64,000 nucleotides of DNA from Acanthacorydalis orientalis (Eukaryota > Arthropoda > Insecta > Megaloptera > Corydalidae): assembly GCA_034766995.1 (NCBI GenBank), contig CM068316.1:30297295-30361294 (forward strand), read 5' to 3'. The position numbers and the translations under genes are program-made. Positions 49,450 to 60,971 of the stretch are shown in pieces. The notes under the pieces are model-generated. The model worked only from the letters and a program-made list of their open reading frames with translations, was not told the DNA's origin and did no database searches. Numbering within the stretch: the stretch's first letter is position 1; every line of letters begins with the position of its first letter.

Positions 49450-50232
49450 ATATGTATGGACTGGAATATTTTGATTAATATTGTTTTTGATATTCTTGGT
49501 TCAATGATACCTGGAAAAATATCAAATGTTAATTTCCAATTATTCTCGTCGTTATGCTGTGCACTTAGTGGAGCGCGGTGTATTTAGAAATATCAGTCAC
49601 TGAGCTAACAACTTCTGCCTTGAACAGATATTCACAGATGTTGGCTGTTTAAAGCTGGTTGTGTCATCAAGAAAGTATACAGACCAGTAAATTCAAAGAG
49701 CTATAGATGATTGTGGCCTCTTATCGAACTAAAGCAGTTTGAGTTTCTGAATAAAATATGGTATGTTGAAAATACAGAATATAATTTTTAAATAACATAA
49801 TATACGGTGAAGAATAGAATAGATAAAAAAGTAAGCAGAAGTTATGAATACAGACTAATGAGTTTGAAATAGAAAAAAATAGAACATATTACAAGGTAAA
49901 AATATTAGCGATTATAATGGGAAATTCGTACAAAATTATATATAATTCATTTGAAAATTAATATTGGTATTCATAGTTTAAAGCTGTTTGTTTCATTAAG
50001 AAATCATTAATTTTTATATAATTAATGGACTCAAAAATGGACCATAAAAATATTTTAATGAACACATTAACGCTATTAATAAATATTGCGAACGCATTTG
50101 TAAAAAAATATATTTATAAATAATATAAGTAGTACCAGTAAACGAGATAATATTTAATATTTATATAAACGTTTAGTAATTTTAACTAATAAAACTTATA
50201 ATATTTATTTACCGAATTATTTAAAAAATTAA

Positions 50233-50266
<34 letters not shown>

Positions 50267-50875
50267 AAAACTTTTTTCAGAAAAATCTAATTACAAAAAA
50301 ATAATAAAAAATTAAAAAATATAATAGAAAATAAAATTAAAAATTAAGTGATAACTTTAAATGTTCAATACAAACAATAAACATCAAATTGAAATTCCAA
50401 TTCAGAAAACCAAATATTAAAATACGAATTTTCGAGATTAAAAAATGTAACCTGCACACTAAACAATTGTATAAAATATAAATATAGCCTGTATACCTGC
50501 ACAATACACAAATAAATTAATTATATATCAATTACACATTAAATTAATTAGACACCTACAAATTTTAGCGATTTGTTAAAGAAATATATAGTTACATTGA
50601 TTTTATGTTATGGCTATTATTGGTGTTCTATGTCATAAGTAAATAATAAAAGTAAAATTTAAATATGTTTAATTAAGAAGAATAATTTCGTCGATTAAAT
50701 TACATATTACATACTTAAGTTAAAATAAGTTTTATTCAAAAAAAAACAAATTATTATTAAAAACTTCAAGATGTTTCAAATCAAAATTTATCTTTCAATA
50801 ATATTGACCTTCTCTCCCTATGTTTCTGTATTTTTCTTGCACTCTCTCAATATAGATATATATATATATATATAT
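49450..50875. other. gene-free stretch
   Basis: A less AT-rich patch at 49540-49745 has no continuous frame. TA tracts occur at 50236-50263 and 50853-50877, the latter headed by CTCTCTC. Confidence 0.4.
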
Positions 50876-50878
50876 ATA

Positions 50879-51300
50879 AGGTGTACAAATTAATTCGGTG
50901 CCTTTTTTATAGAAAATGAATATTTACAAAAAAATAGAATATATTTCATTTCTCAGATTAACCCCCACTGTTTTATATAAATTTATTCCATCTGTTGGGT
51001 AACTAAGGAGTCGAAAAAAGATGGCGGCTTTAAGTTGATGAAGTCATAATGCATTTCCGGACATCATCCACTGCTTTAACATTTTTTGCATATTTTATAG
51101 GTCACAACACCTTCCTCAGAAGCTAAGCAAATCATTCCAGCGGCTTCGGCTGCATTTTTTTTTCAACTGGTATGCAAAATGTATGCAAAGCTAATCTGCT
51201 GCTGTACAGAACCCACCGTGTTCAGTACTGTTTTGTGAGGTTATGTCAACTGCTTATCCAAGATATATAGTGTTTTTAAATTTTAAGGTAGGCAGTTCAA
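50879..51300 (-). mobile_element. internally deleted mariner
   Basis: On the minus strand an N-terminal piece (KKNAAEAAGMICLASEEGVV, counterpart of the mariner AAEAARxIC..GEG(V/T)V segment) is followed after a short distance by a C-terminal piece, LPNRWNKFI, a stop, then NSGG (counterpart of LPxRWxKC(I/V)-xxGxYF). It ends at GGTGTACAAATTAATTCGGT. The catalytic domain has been deleted. This family differs from the MITE at 26419. Confidence 0.6.
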
Positions 51301-51393
51301 AGTCATAAAACAATGAAAAAATTTTTAATTTAAAACAAAGTTATGATTTATTCAATTCAAAGGCATAGAATTATTTTTTACACTTAATATATA

Positions 51394-52991
51394 CAGTGGC
51401 CAGCAAAAGTATTCACGCGGTTGGAAATTTTAAACAAAATGATAATTTTCTCTTTAAATTAAAGGCATTGTTTTAGAATTTTTACTATTGTGTTTCACTT
51501 ATAAATTTACAAATTTTATTCTCATTAATACACTTTTCCTGGAAACTAAAAAAATATGTAACACAAAAAAATTCAAACAAATGATAAATAACCATTAAAA
51601 TGTAATGTAATTTTTAAATTAATATTTTGGAGAGTTTCTATTAGCATTAGTTACAGCTAGAAGTCGTTTTGGCATAGATTTAACTAAATTTTGTATTTTT
51701 TCAAGCGTTTTTTTGCTCCATTCTTCTAAAAGTATGATTTTTAGATGTTCTTTATTGGAAATGTCATCTTTTCTGATATGCTCTTACATAAGGCCTTAGA
51801 GATTTTCTGTTGAGTTCATGTCTGGCGATTGAGGAGGAGTTTGCAGTATATGTGGACAATTATAAATGACTTGCACACATTATAAGCGGTGTACTTCGGA
51901 TCGTTATCTTGTAGGAAATAAAAACTCCGGTCTATTCCCATATTTTTGCACTTCCTTTCAAAGTATTTTTTAATACGTTTAAATATACCTTCGAGTACAT
52001 TATTCCATCAATTATTACTAAGTCGTCTGGACCTTTGGCCGACATACTGCCCCACACCATTACTCCTCTACCACCGAATTTAACAGTTCTTAGAAGATTT
52101 TTAGGATTGAGTTCTTTTCCAGGTTTCCCCCATACTAGAATACGATCATGTCAAAAATATTGAACTTATTCTCATGAGAGAAAATTACATTATTCCAAAA
52201 ATTTGGAACCACATCTAAGAATTCTTTTGCTAACTCCAAACGTTTTTTCCTGTTTGCTTGACTTAATGCAGGTTTTATTGTAGTAACTAGAGCACGATAT
52301 CCGGCTCAGTGAATCATTTTTCTTATTGTATCGGTACTTATATAATTATTACTAGTGCTATTAATAAATTCAGCGAGTTTTGGAGCATTACTGGGATTTT
52401 GGTTCACATCATGCAAAATTTTTCTTTCTTATTTGAGCCTTACATTCCTTAGTCAACTATTACGAATTTTATTTTCTAGTTTTTTCCCATCTTATAACGC
52501 TTAATTATGCTACATACTCTTGATGACTTTCTCCCGCAATTTTTCTTAGTGTTTTACTTTTCTTCGTGGTGTTTTATAATTAATTTTTGTACTTCAACTC
52601 TAGTTTCTAAACCTTTTCATCCAGCCATAGTGTATAATATTAGATAAATTTCGCATATACCGCTTTTTTAACGATTTTAACACACGAATGAATAAAAATG
52701 TTTTAACTAGTATAGTTTAAATGAATGGTAAATCATAAATTTTGGAAATCTCCCACTTCTGGGAAAATTAATGTCAATGTTTGTAAACTTTTGCGTTGTT
52801 TGAATATTTTCGCGTTACATATTTTTTAGTTTCCTGAAAAAGTGTATTAATGTAAATTAAATTTATAAGTATAAGTTAAACATAATAGGTTTAATTTAAA
52901 CATAATAGGTAAACATTCGAAAACAACGCCTTTAGAGAGAAAATTAGCATTTTATTTAAAATTGCCAACTGTTAGAATACTTTTGCGGCCA

Positions 52992-52994
<3 letters not shown>
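51394..52994 (-). mobile_element. complete Tc1-like element
   Basis: Bounded by CAGTGGCCAGCAAAAGTATT (left) and, reverse-complemented, CAGTGGCCGCAAAAGTATTC (right), differing by one inserted base, with TA on the outside. The unit is about 1.6 kb, typical for Tc1. The left TA belongs to unique sequence, the right TA is the first unit of a 150-base (TA)n array, so the element seems to have landed at the edge of a microsatellite. Confidence 0.9.
51619..52628 (-). pseudogene. Tc1-like transposase, inactive
   Basis: About 336 codons long, the usual Tc1 length, from MAG at 52628 to SPKY and stop at 51619-51621. It shows an N-terminal helix-turn-helix (GLETRVEVQKLIIKHHEEK, then CSIIKRYKMGK), WNNVIFSHENKFNIF, LRTVKFGGRGVMVWGSMSAK, FYFLQDNDPKYTAYNVCKSF and TPPQSPDMNSTENL. 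The second aspartate (QDND) and the final glutamate (NSTEN) are kept, while the first aspartate is histidine (FSHE for FSDE). Frameshifts occur before VWGKPGKEL, after GSAKIW, and before TPPQSPD. Decay is moderate compared with the other elements here. Confidence 0.9.
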
Positions 52995-53085
<91 letters not shown>

Positions 53086-53086
53086 T

Positions 53087-53148
<62 letters not shown>
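52995..53148. repeat. long (TA)n array with (GTAT)n centre
   Basis: About 150 bases of TA with ATGTATGTATGTATG inside, starting at the right end of the Tc1 element. Confidence 0.95.
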
Positions 53149-53154
<6 letters not shown>

Positions 53155-53159
53155 AGTGT

Positions 53160-54259
53160 ACAACTCTATGATGTTACACAACGTACAACTTTCGCTGACG
53201 AGTGAGATTATTTAAAAATTGTTGACATAAGAAACTAGATATTTCACTGGGAAAATAATTTGTTTTCGCCAATTTAGTCGTTCGTTTATTTTAGGCTGAC
53301 ACCTTTAGTAATATAATCATGAAAAATGATACGCAGTGACGTAAAAAATAAATATCTTGACTATGCTTTTTTGACACAGATTACTTGCCTGTTTTAGCAC
53401 AAAACAATTATGAAGCATTTCATTTTAGCAAACTTTAAGACAAAATTTATGACGGTGCAATTTAAAACGTTCTGTTAAAAAAGAAAACAGATATTCATAT
53501 TAATAAAACAAACGTAAATATTAAATTATATTATATTCCTTTTTTAAAAAAATGACTTAATATAGAATATACAGAAATTTTTATTAGTTATAATAAGAAT
53601 TTTAAGTGTATTAGGTGGTATTTTAAAATAAATATCAATATTGAAGTATATTATTTTCATATATATGATTTTTTAATACTTAAGTACAAAATGAACGAAA
53701 ATAAAGAAAAATTTTCATATTTTTCGAAAAATATCTAATTAGAAAAAACTGCTGACCAATTATCATGAAATGTATTAATATTTCCATTATTAATATTATT
53801 AAACTGTTATTCATTTTATTATATTTGTTATAAACATTTTACTACAATGAGAATATTGTATATAGGATTTTCCATACTTTCGTTTAAGCTTATTATATAT
53901 AACTTTATTTTTTATATTTGTCTACACTCAAATAGTATATTTCTTAAAAAAATATGAATGCACAACAAGCAATTAATTATCAAAATTTAAAAAAATTAAT
54001 ACTTTAATTTCACAATTTAATTATATTATCAAAACGATTTTTATCCCTTCATTACTACAATGATGTTAAAAATATATCAACACATTTTATAACAAGATAA
54101 TTTTTTAATATTGTTATAATATAATGATTTTCACAGTTTTATTGACATTTTTTGATATTTTTTTTATCATAGATAAAATAAATTATAGTTTAATATTCGG
54201 AAAAATGTAAGTATTTTTATAATAACATAGGATTTGAAAAAATAAATTTATCGTTTATG

Positions 54260-54309
<50 letters not shown>

Positions 54310-54765
54310 TATATATATAATATATATATATAATATATATATATATAATATATATATATATATATGTTTACATATATATTAAAGGATTTGCTTTTCTATG
54401 TTTATTCGTTTCTATATAAAAATAGTCACAAAATCATTGATGTAGAGTGTGTCTTAAGGAGTTTTAATAGGTACATCTCATATTTGTGTTCACATATTTC
54501 ATTTTTTATGTTATTTATGTAAAATATAATTTCATAACATTATATTAACCTAAAGTTTGTCTATTATAAAGTATAAATAATATAACAAAAGTAATTTATT
54601 TTTAATTAGTTTTTATAATTTTTTAACAAAAGAATCAATAAATATAGCTTATCTGAAAGAAGGGAAACGAAAAAAGTTTCTTTTAAAGACGGATTCAAAG
54701 AATACTTATTACATAAATCAAATTCAAGCAACTGTAGTAGTTTTTTTTTTGTTCGAAATAACTCA
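53160..54765. other. gene-free intron-like stretch
   Basis: AT-rich, with a TA array containing TATAATATA units at 54267-54365. No gene seen. Confidence 0.5.
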
Positions 54766-54766
54766 C

Positions 54767-54809
54767 TCAAGTTTCTTTGACATATCATTCATACTATCAA
54801 GTTGAATAT
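54767..54809 (-). CDS. candidate small host exon
   Basis: Forty-three bases on the minus strand between an acceptor with a fair pyrimidine tract (TGTACCTTTTACATTAG) and a GTGAGTTA donor. Only one frame is open. After two bases that complete a split codon it encodes IQLDSMNDMSKKL and leaves GA. The first two bases (AT) complete the T left by the exon at 58477 to give tyrosine, and GA plus the C of the 45241 exon gives aspartate. Peptide content is coding-like. The short length makes it uncertain on its own. Confidence 0.5.
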
Positions 54810-54811
54810 CT

Positions 54812-56019
54812 AATGTAAAAGGTACAGCTTTTCTTCAAAGCATTTGATATATTGGTACTAGAGTTTCATGTAAAAATTTAACTATTGTCTTTTAACTTCA
54901 ATTTTTTTAATACTATTTTTTTACTTGTAAATTTTATCTTTATAAACAATGAATATTACTTTTTAGAATATATTCAATTTAACACATATGGTAAAATTTA
55001 TTGAAAATAATAAACAGGTATTTTATTAATTATAAAATCATATAGAAAGCTTTTATAGGGGTATTAAAAAATGTCCTTTTTCAATAAAACCAATACACTG
55101 GATATTTTTCAGCAGAGCTACCTATATATATATTTGTTTGTCAGTAATATTTTTAAATTCATTATATTACTTGAAATATTAAAGTATCGTTTTTATGAAC
55201 CTACTTTAAATATCTAAAGGTGTTCTTTTAATTTGCTCAGTTTTCACTGAGAATTTTTGAGATCACTTGTGAGTTTGTTTTTCTATGACGTTCCAACTAT
55301 CTTGAATTTCAGGTAGATTTTGAACTCACTTCAAGTTTAAAATATACTAAAATATACTACAAAAATCTAAATCGATCATGGGAGAACCAAAATCAGATAA
55401 AATCTTCAGGATTCGCATAAAGATATTCCTAAGTGATTTAAAATAAATTATATTCTAATCTTTCAATCTTTACGTAAAGAATTACTAAGAAACGTAAAAC
55501 TAACAGAGTGTATCTTGTTTCAATTAGATATTACAAATGTTATTACATAATCGTGAAGTTTCAAGTATATATATATATAAACACAAAAATGACCAGAAAA
55601 GAAGAATGAAATAGATATTTATATAGTTTTTATAACAATATATCACCTTAAATATTACAGTTATTCGTTCATTTTTGGTAGGCATGATATATTTATTTCA
55701 CAACAAACCAAATCAACTGATTTAATGCCTAATTAGTTCTTTTTCTATTCCAAAAAAAAGAACAAAATTTCGCTGAAAGTAAAGCAATCATAAAGCATAG
55801 GCATTAAATTAAACAAAAATTCTAATTGCGGATCAAAAAAGAATAAGATAGAATTTTTCCAAAAGTTGAAAAAGCATTGACAGTGATATATTGTAGCAAA
55901 GATGAAATATTTTAACAGGGATCATGTTTAAGAAATATGTAGTTTATATTGTGTTTTATTTGACCTGTTTGGTAGTGTCGAACATATATCGTATATATAT
56001 ATATACACATATATTATAT

Positions 56020-56083
<64 letters not shown>

Positions 56084-56550
56084 GTTCTGTGTGGATTTTA
56101 TTTCTTACCAAAATAAAATATATACACAAATGGGAGTATAAATTTATAGTTATCCAATAATATCAAAAATAAAAAAATCAGTGAACTAATTTAAATTTAA
56201 TTTTCTAAAAATGAATAACTATAATTTTTTACTGGAATATTTCATGTAAAAATGTATTTTTTTTTTTTGAAATAAAAGATACCAAAGAAGCCCTTATAAG
56301 ATTAATATACTTCTTAATAACTTAAATTCCTTTATGGTAAATGCTCAAATTTTTTCATAATAAAGGTGCACTAAATTTTAATATTTCTGATGAGTTGACA
56401 CACAGAATAGAAAAACAATATAGAAAGAAATTAATGAATTTGTGAACAAAAAGTTATTTGACACGAGAATTTCTGCAACACTAAAATATGATTCTACAGC
56501 GAGCAACAAATTGGTCAATGTATACATTTATGTTATAAAAACTACTCACG
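54812..56550. other. gene-free intron-like stretch
   Basis: AT-rich. A donor-like GTGAGTTC on the minus strand near 55329-55336 has no good exon. A TA array lies at 55990-56082. Confidence 0.45.
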
Positions 56551-56559
56551 TAAATATTG

Positions 56560-57720
56560 ACAACAAAGTATAGTGTGTAAAAAAAATCTTTCGAATTTCG
56601 CTTAACCAATGGTTTGGTGTTAGTGAAGTAGGACGGAGCGAGTCTTTCGATAACATGTGCCTTATCATTTTCAGTTTCCGGCATGGCTTTGACGAGTTTA
56701 ATTCGTTCATTCATTATTGACTCATTTATCCGAACAAACAAATCTGTGAATGCCACGCAGAGAACTTTTCAAATTCACTTTGCGCTAGGTCGAAATGCTG
56801 CTATTCCGGACCGAAAACCTTATTGCTATGGGTTGCAAATTTCAGGGTCACAGGTTCTGAGTTAAAACAAAAACCATCTATGAGACTGTCCATTGTGCAA
56901 TCTCACAAACGTTCAGTCCGTAAATCTGCTTCTGCTTCGGGGTTTTGCCTGATCAAACTGTAAGAAGAATTTTACATGCCGATCTTAAGTTCCGTCCGTA
57001 TAAAATGATAGTTGTTCAGAAACTTAAGGAACGCGACTGGGCGTATATCCTTCAAAATATTCCTCCAAATGCTGTTCTGGACCCAAGTGATGAAGCTCAA
57101 TTTAATTAGTCTGGCTATGTTAACAAACAGACTTTTCGCTATTGGGTGGAAAACAATCATCAGCTTTATGAAAGATCTCTACATATCCAACGGGTCAGTT
57201 TGGTGCACTGTTGCAGATTTTGGTGTTTATGGCCTTTACTTTTTTTAGGAAGAAGAACAATCGGTTACAGTAACTTCTCATCGGTATGTAGAGATGCTAC
57301 GGAACTTTTTGGAACCGAAACTTATCGAACTTGGAAATCCAGATATGTGGTTTCAACAGATGGAGCCACCACTTAGACGGCGAGCAGATCAATGGAAGTT
57401 TTGAGAGAATTTTTCTCGAGGCACTAGGTCTCTTTATGCGGTGATATTGGATGATCCGCACATTCACCTGATCTCATTCATCGTAACTTCTTTTCTTTGA
57501 AACCATCTGAAAGCTGAGGTCTACAAACATCTACCAACAACCATTAATAAACTAAAGGCTGCTTTGTACAAAGAAATTACTTCGATAACGCCGGAAATGA
57601 TCCCCTAAGTGATACGAAACTTCACAAAATCGACTACAAAAGTGTATTGCGAATGAAGATCATCATCTGGACAATATCACATTCAAAACCAATGGAAAAT
57701 AAACTTTACTTCACGCACTT
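56560..57720 (+). pseudogene. second DD41D (rosa-like) transposase, inactive
   Basis: Plus-strand fragments in several frames cover the family in order. They are VANFRVTGSELKQKPSMRLS, a short KSASA segment, LSSVRIK then LKERDWAYILQNIPPNAVL, the first catalytic block PSDEAQFN, YVNKQTFRYWVENNHQLYER, WCLWPLLFL, a frameshifted version of the second block (QQ-DGATT) and the third block HSPDLIHRNFF. The third aspartate reads asparagine. It differs from the 40.7 kb copy throughout, so it is a separate lineage. An internal deletion between ERDW and the ILQNIPP segment is likely. No inverted repeats were found. Confidence 0.82.
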
Positions 57721-57724
57721 TTAG

Positions 57725-58474
57725 ATTATGTAATACATTTTTGAATACCCTTTACCGTACATTTTTGCTAGTCTTCACAATCTGGGATGTTTTTTTTATC
57801 GCACTCTATATTTCCGGTCATTAAATCATATTTTGTATCGCTATAAATTCTCATTTGAAAGCGTCAAAGCCGATAAAGGAAATGCATCATAATATATTTA
57901 AATATTTGTTTCAAACGGGTAAACGAAAACAATGATTTAAACATGGCTGTACTACATAAAGCTGAAAGTTTATTTCAAAATTTATATAGAGCAGACGGTG
58001 GTGGGAATGGCATGGGATACTATGATAAAGAAACATCTTGGCCTACACAGGGAGAATATATAGCTATACATATAAAAAGATTATAAGATTCTACGATCGA
58101 AAAAGGTTAAAAATATTATTACTCGATATCAACGACTTACTCGAATTAACTTACAGAACATGCAATATTAAGAATTTTGGTTAAGTTTTTGACACCGTAT
58201 GCACAATATTACGCATGAAATTATAATATTATTACCATGGTAGTTCTGAATTTTGTAAATATTATAAACTAAACACTACTTTTTCTTTATGGACTTGTAA
58301 AATAAACTTTTACAATGTTAAAATTTAAATCTCATTAAGATATCGATTTATTTAATCATTTAATAAAAATTTAAACGTAACTTTCAAAAGTTTACAATGA
58401 CTTCCAATAAAACAATCACAGGATACATCCAATTCATATTACTTTACTGGGAAATTGACTATATATCACTACTT
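57725..58474. other. gene-free stretch
   Basis: A less AT-rich patch at 57940-58070 contains no convincing frame. Confidence 0.4.
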
Positions 58475-58476
58475 AC

Positions 58477-58670
58477 AAATGCCTATAAACGACAAGTCTG
58501 TAAATAAACTTGTACACTCAAACTTAGATATCGTTACACCTCGATTCAAATACCCTTGTGTAAATTCTACGAATTGTAACATCTGAGAGGACTCTCGGAC
58601 ATCACAATTCGGAGAATTCACATAACTGATATAAAAGACGTATGGTACTGGTATCGAATGATAATATCGT
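58477..58670 (-). CDS. candidate host exon, extracellular-like domain
   Basis: A 194-base exon on the minus strand and the longest uninterrupted host-like frame found. It has a GTAAGTAGTG donor before 58477 and an acceptor TTTAG at 58671-58672 (an alternative AG gives a start at 58647). With one carried base at each end it encodes 64 residues: RYYHSIPVPYVFYISYV, NSPNCDVRESSQMLQFVEFT, QGYLNRGVTISKFECTSLFT, DLSFIGI. Two cysteines here and one in the 45 kb exon suggest disulphides in a secreted or lumenal domain (inference). The final T joins AT of the 54767 exon to form tyrosine. I do not recognise the family. The true 5' end of the gene is not identified in the window. Confidence 0.68.
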
Positions 58671-58674
58671 CTAA

Positions 58675-58955
58675 ACGATTTCAGACATTATTTAAGATCA
58701 AATAGAATGAAAATTAACACTTGACATTTTAAATATACCTTAATTCAAGAATTTTGTTCTGATTTTTATAAAATGATCATTTTATTAAGAGACATTTTTA
58801 TACTAGTTATTATAATAAAACAATATTAACACTTGAATAAAAAATAATATTGAAGTAAAAAAGTGATTGTTTTGAATGTTTACACTATTTTATTGTTATC
58901 AACGAGTAAGGACAGTTATAGCTTTTGTAATGATTGAACTGTTTTATTAAATTCT
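58675..58955. other. intron or upstream sequence
   Basis: AT-rich, no feature seen. Confidence 0.4.
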
Positions 58956-58956
58956 A

Positions 58957-59501
58957 TTAGGTTGGGAGAAAAATAAAAGCGTTTTATAATCTTCAAATTC
59001 ATATACATTTTTCTCTTTTTTAATTTTTCCAGCTATTTTCGGTAGTCCAGAATTGTTGGATGACCAACACCAAAATTTTGTGCAAGCTCTCAAATTGTTG
59101 TGCGTGGTTTTGATTCAACTAACGTCTTCAGTTGGCTCTTACGACCTAAAAAAAGACCCCCGTGACCTTTGTCATCTTCAAGGCTCTCGTTTCTAGTACA
59201 AAATTTTTGGAACCACTATTGCATCGTACATTCTTATAATTTACAAGCAGTTTCTGCTGCTTTACCACCCGTTTAGAACTCACAAAAAATATTCTTATTT
59301 TCTTCTTTTCAATACTTAATTCAATAGCTCAATATAGAACAAAATTAATTATAAAGCCAAAGTCGATGTTATAAAAATACAGACCAAAAAATGCACTTTA
59401 AAATGATATTAACACGAACATAATGAAATGACACTTTGTTTAAAAAAATAAGGTTTGAATTTAGAAAACAATAACCGTAATTGTTTTCCTATCAACCTAA
59501 T
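58957..59501 (-). mobile_element. mariner deletion derivative, copy 3
   Basis: Same structure and junction as the copies at 26419 and 35095. The minus strand has the counterparts of FCTRNESLEDDKGHGGLFLG and LVESKPRTTI, then ELAQNFGVGHPTILDYRK. It then passes directly to AAAATGTATATGAATTTGA and the 3' end. Ends are TTAGGTTGGGAGAAAAATAA and, reverse-complemented, TTAGGTTGATAGGAAAACAA. Confidence 0.85.
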
Positions 59502-59504
59502 ATT

Positions 59505-60968
59505 TGTGAATTATGTTTTTTGATAACTTTCATATGTGGTAACAGTATTCTGTGTTATATCGAAATAAATCTGTTACTGTTTCAAAACATAATCGACAGA
59601 ACTTTATTACACAATTAATGAAGAAAAAATTTAATATAGCACCATGTATAAACAAATACACATACAAATTTGAATAAACAAATTATTCATGTATAAACAA
59701 ATCCCTTCAATTATATTTGAAAGGTTTCAAAACTACTTTACGGATGTTTTCATTAATAAGTTGAATGTATTTATTAGAAAGTTCGAAAAATTTTTAAAAT
59801 TTTTTAGTTATCTTGAATTTTATAATCAAACACTGTACAAATATATTAATGCTATAACATTTAACAAACATAATAAAATTGAGCAGACACCAAAGTGTGA
59901 AATATTTACATACATTAGTGGATTAATCGACTTTTATTTTATAGATTTACTGTATTTTTTTGGGATATATCTTTCATCTTATTTATTATCACATAAATAA
60001 ATAAAACTGTATAAAATACGAATATCACGTTTACTGATAACAAATAAATATGTATGTTTTTATTTATTAGAGAAATTTAAAGCAGTAAGAGGCGACGTGG
60101 AGGAATATAGAATATATAATCAAAACTCACAGCTTCATTATATGTATAGAAACAGCTTTTCATTAAAAAATAAAAAATCTTCATTAAATTGTATCATAGT
60201 CTCGAGTGAAAGGCTATATATATATATATATATACATACATACATATACATACATATATATACACACATATATATACACACATATATATATACATACATA
60301 TATATACACATACATACATATAAAGGTCATGAGTTTTATAATAAAGAATATATCATAGAAACCTTATTTCTACATAAATGATATGAAATTTTCACGATTC
60401 ACACAATAAATAAAATCATCAATAATTGTTCATGAATAGTTCATATTGGTTTTCAAACGTTATTAATTATTGTTACTGACATCCATACACTCAATGAATT
60501 AATTTGTGGTTTTATTATTGACAGCAGTAATTATATTACAACGATTCCATACGAGCGTTTGAAGCATAGCTCCATAGAGAGAAAATTACTTTTTCCACTA
60601 GGTTCTTTCAAATGAAGTCTATATAATTAGGATCTACGTATGTAATGAACCACATCTTGTGGCCCCATAGATGCTCAGGTACAACTGCCCTTAATGATAA
60701 ATTGTAACATCATTTTTCACAAATTATTAAAAACTGATATTGCCCATTACTAGTCATTTGTTGTATATAGTAATAATATGAAAAACATAATACAATAAAT
60801 AATACCACATTATCAAATATAAATACATTAACAAACTAAGATAAGACCAATTAAAACATAAACACACAAATGATTTAATTATATATCCTAACATTGTGAA
60901 TTTTCTTCTTTTCTCTTAATTTTCCCAAACAAGTTATTTATTTAAGTATTATTCAATAAATATGAGTC
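59505..60968. other. gene-free stretch
   Basis: An open frame of 103 codons from 59689 is rich in F, I, K, N and Y as expected by chance here. A TA/CA array lies at 60219-60322. CATCTTGTGGCCCCATAGATG at about 60648-60668 is a small imperfect palindrome. Confidence 0.4.
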
Positions 60969-60971
60969 ATA

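Noticed and set aside
59689..60000. 103-codon open frame rich in F, I, K, N, Y
   Set aside because: Composition is what random AT-rich DNA gives, and no domain or splice signal is evident.
60640..60675. Palindromic CATCTTGTGGCCCCATAGATG, resembling an insulator (CTCF-type) site
   Set aside because: Only loosely similar to the known motif, and no supporting context.
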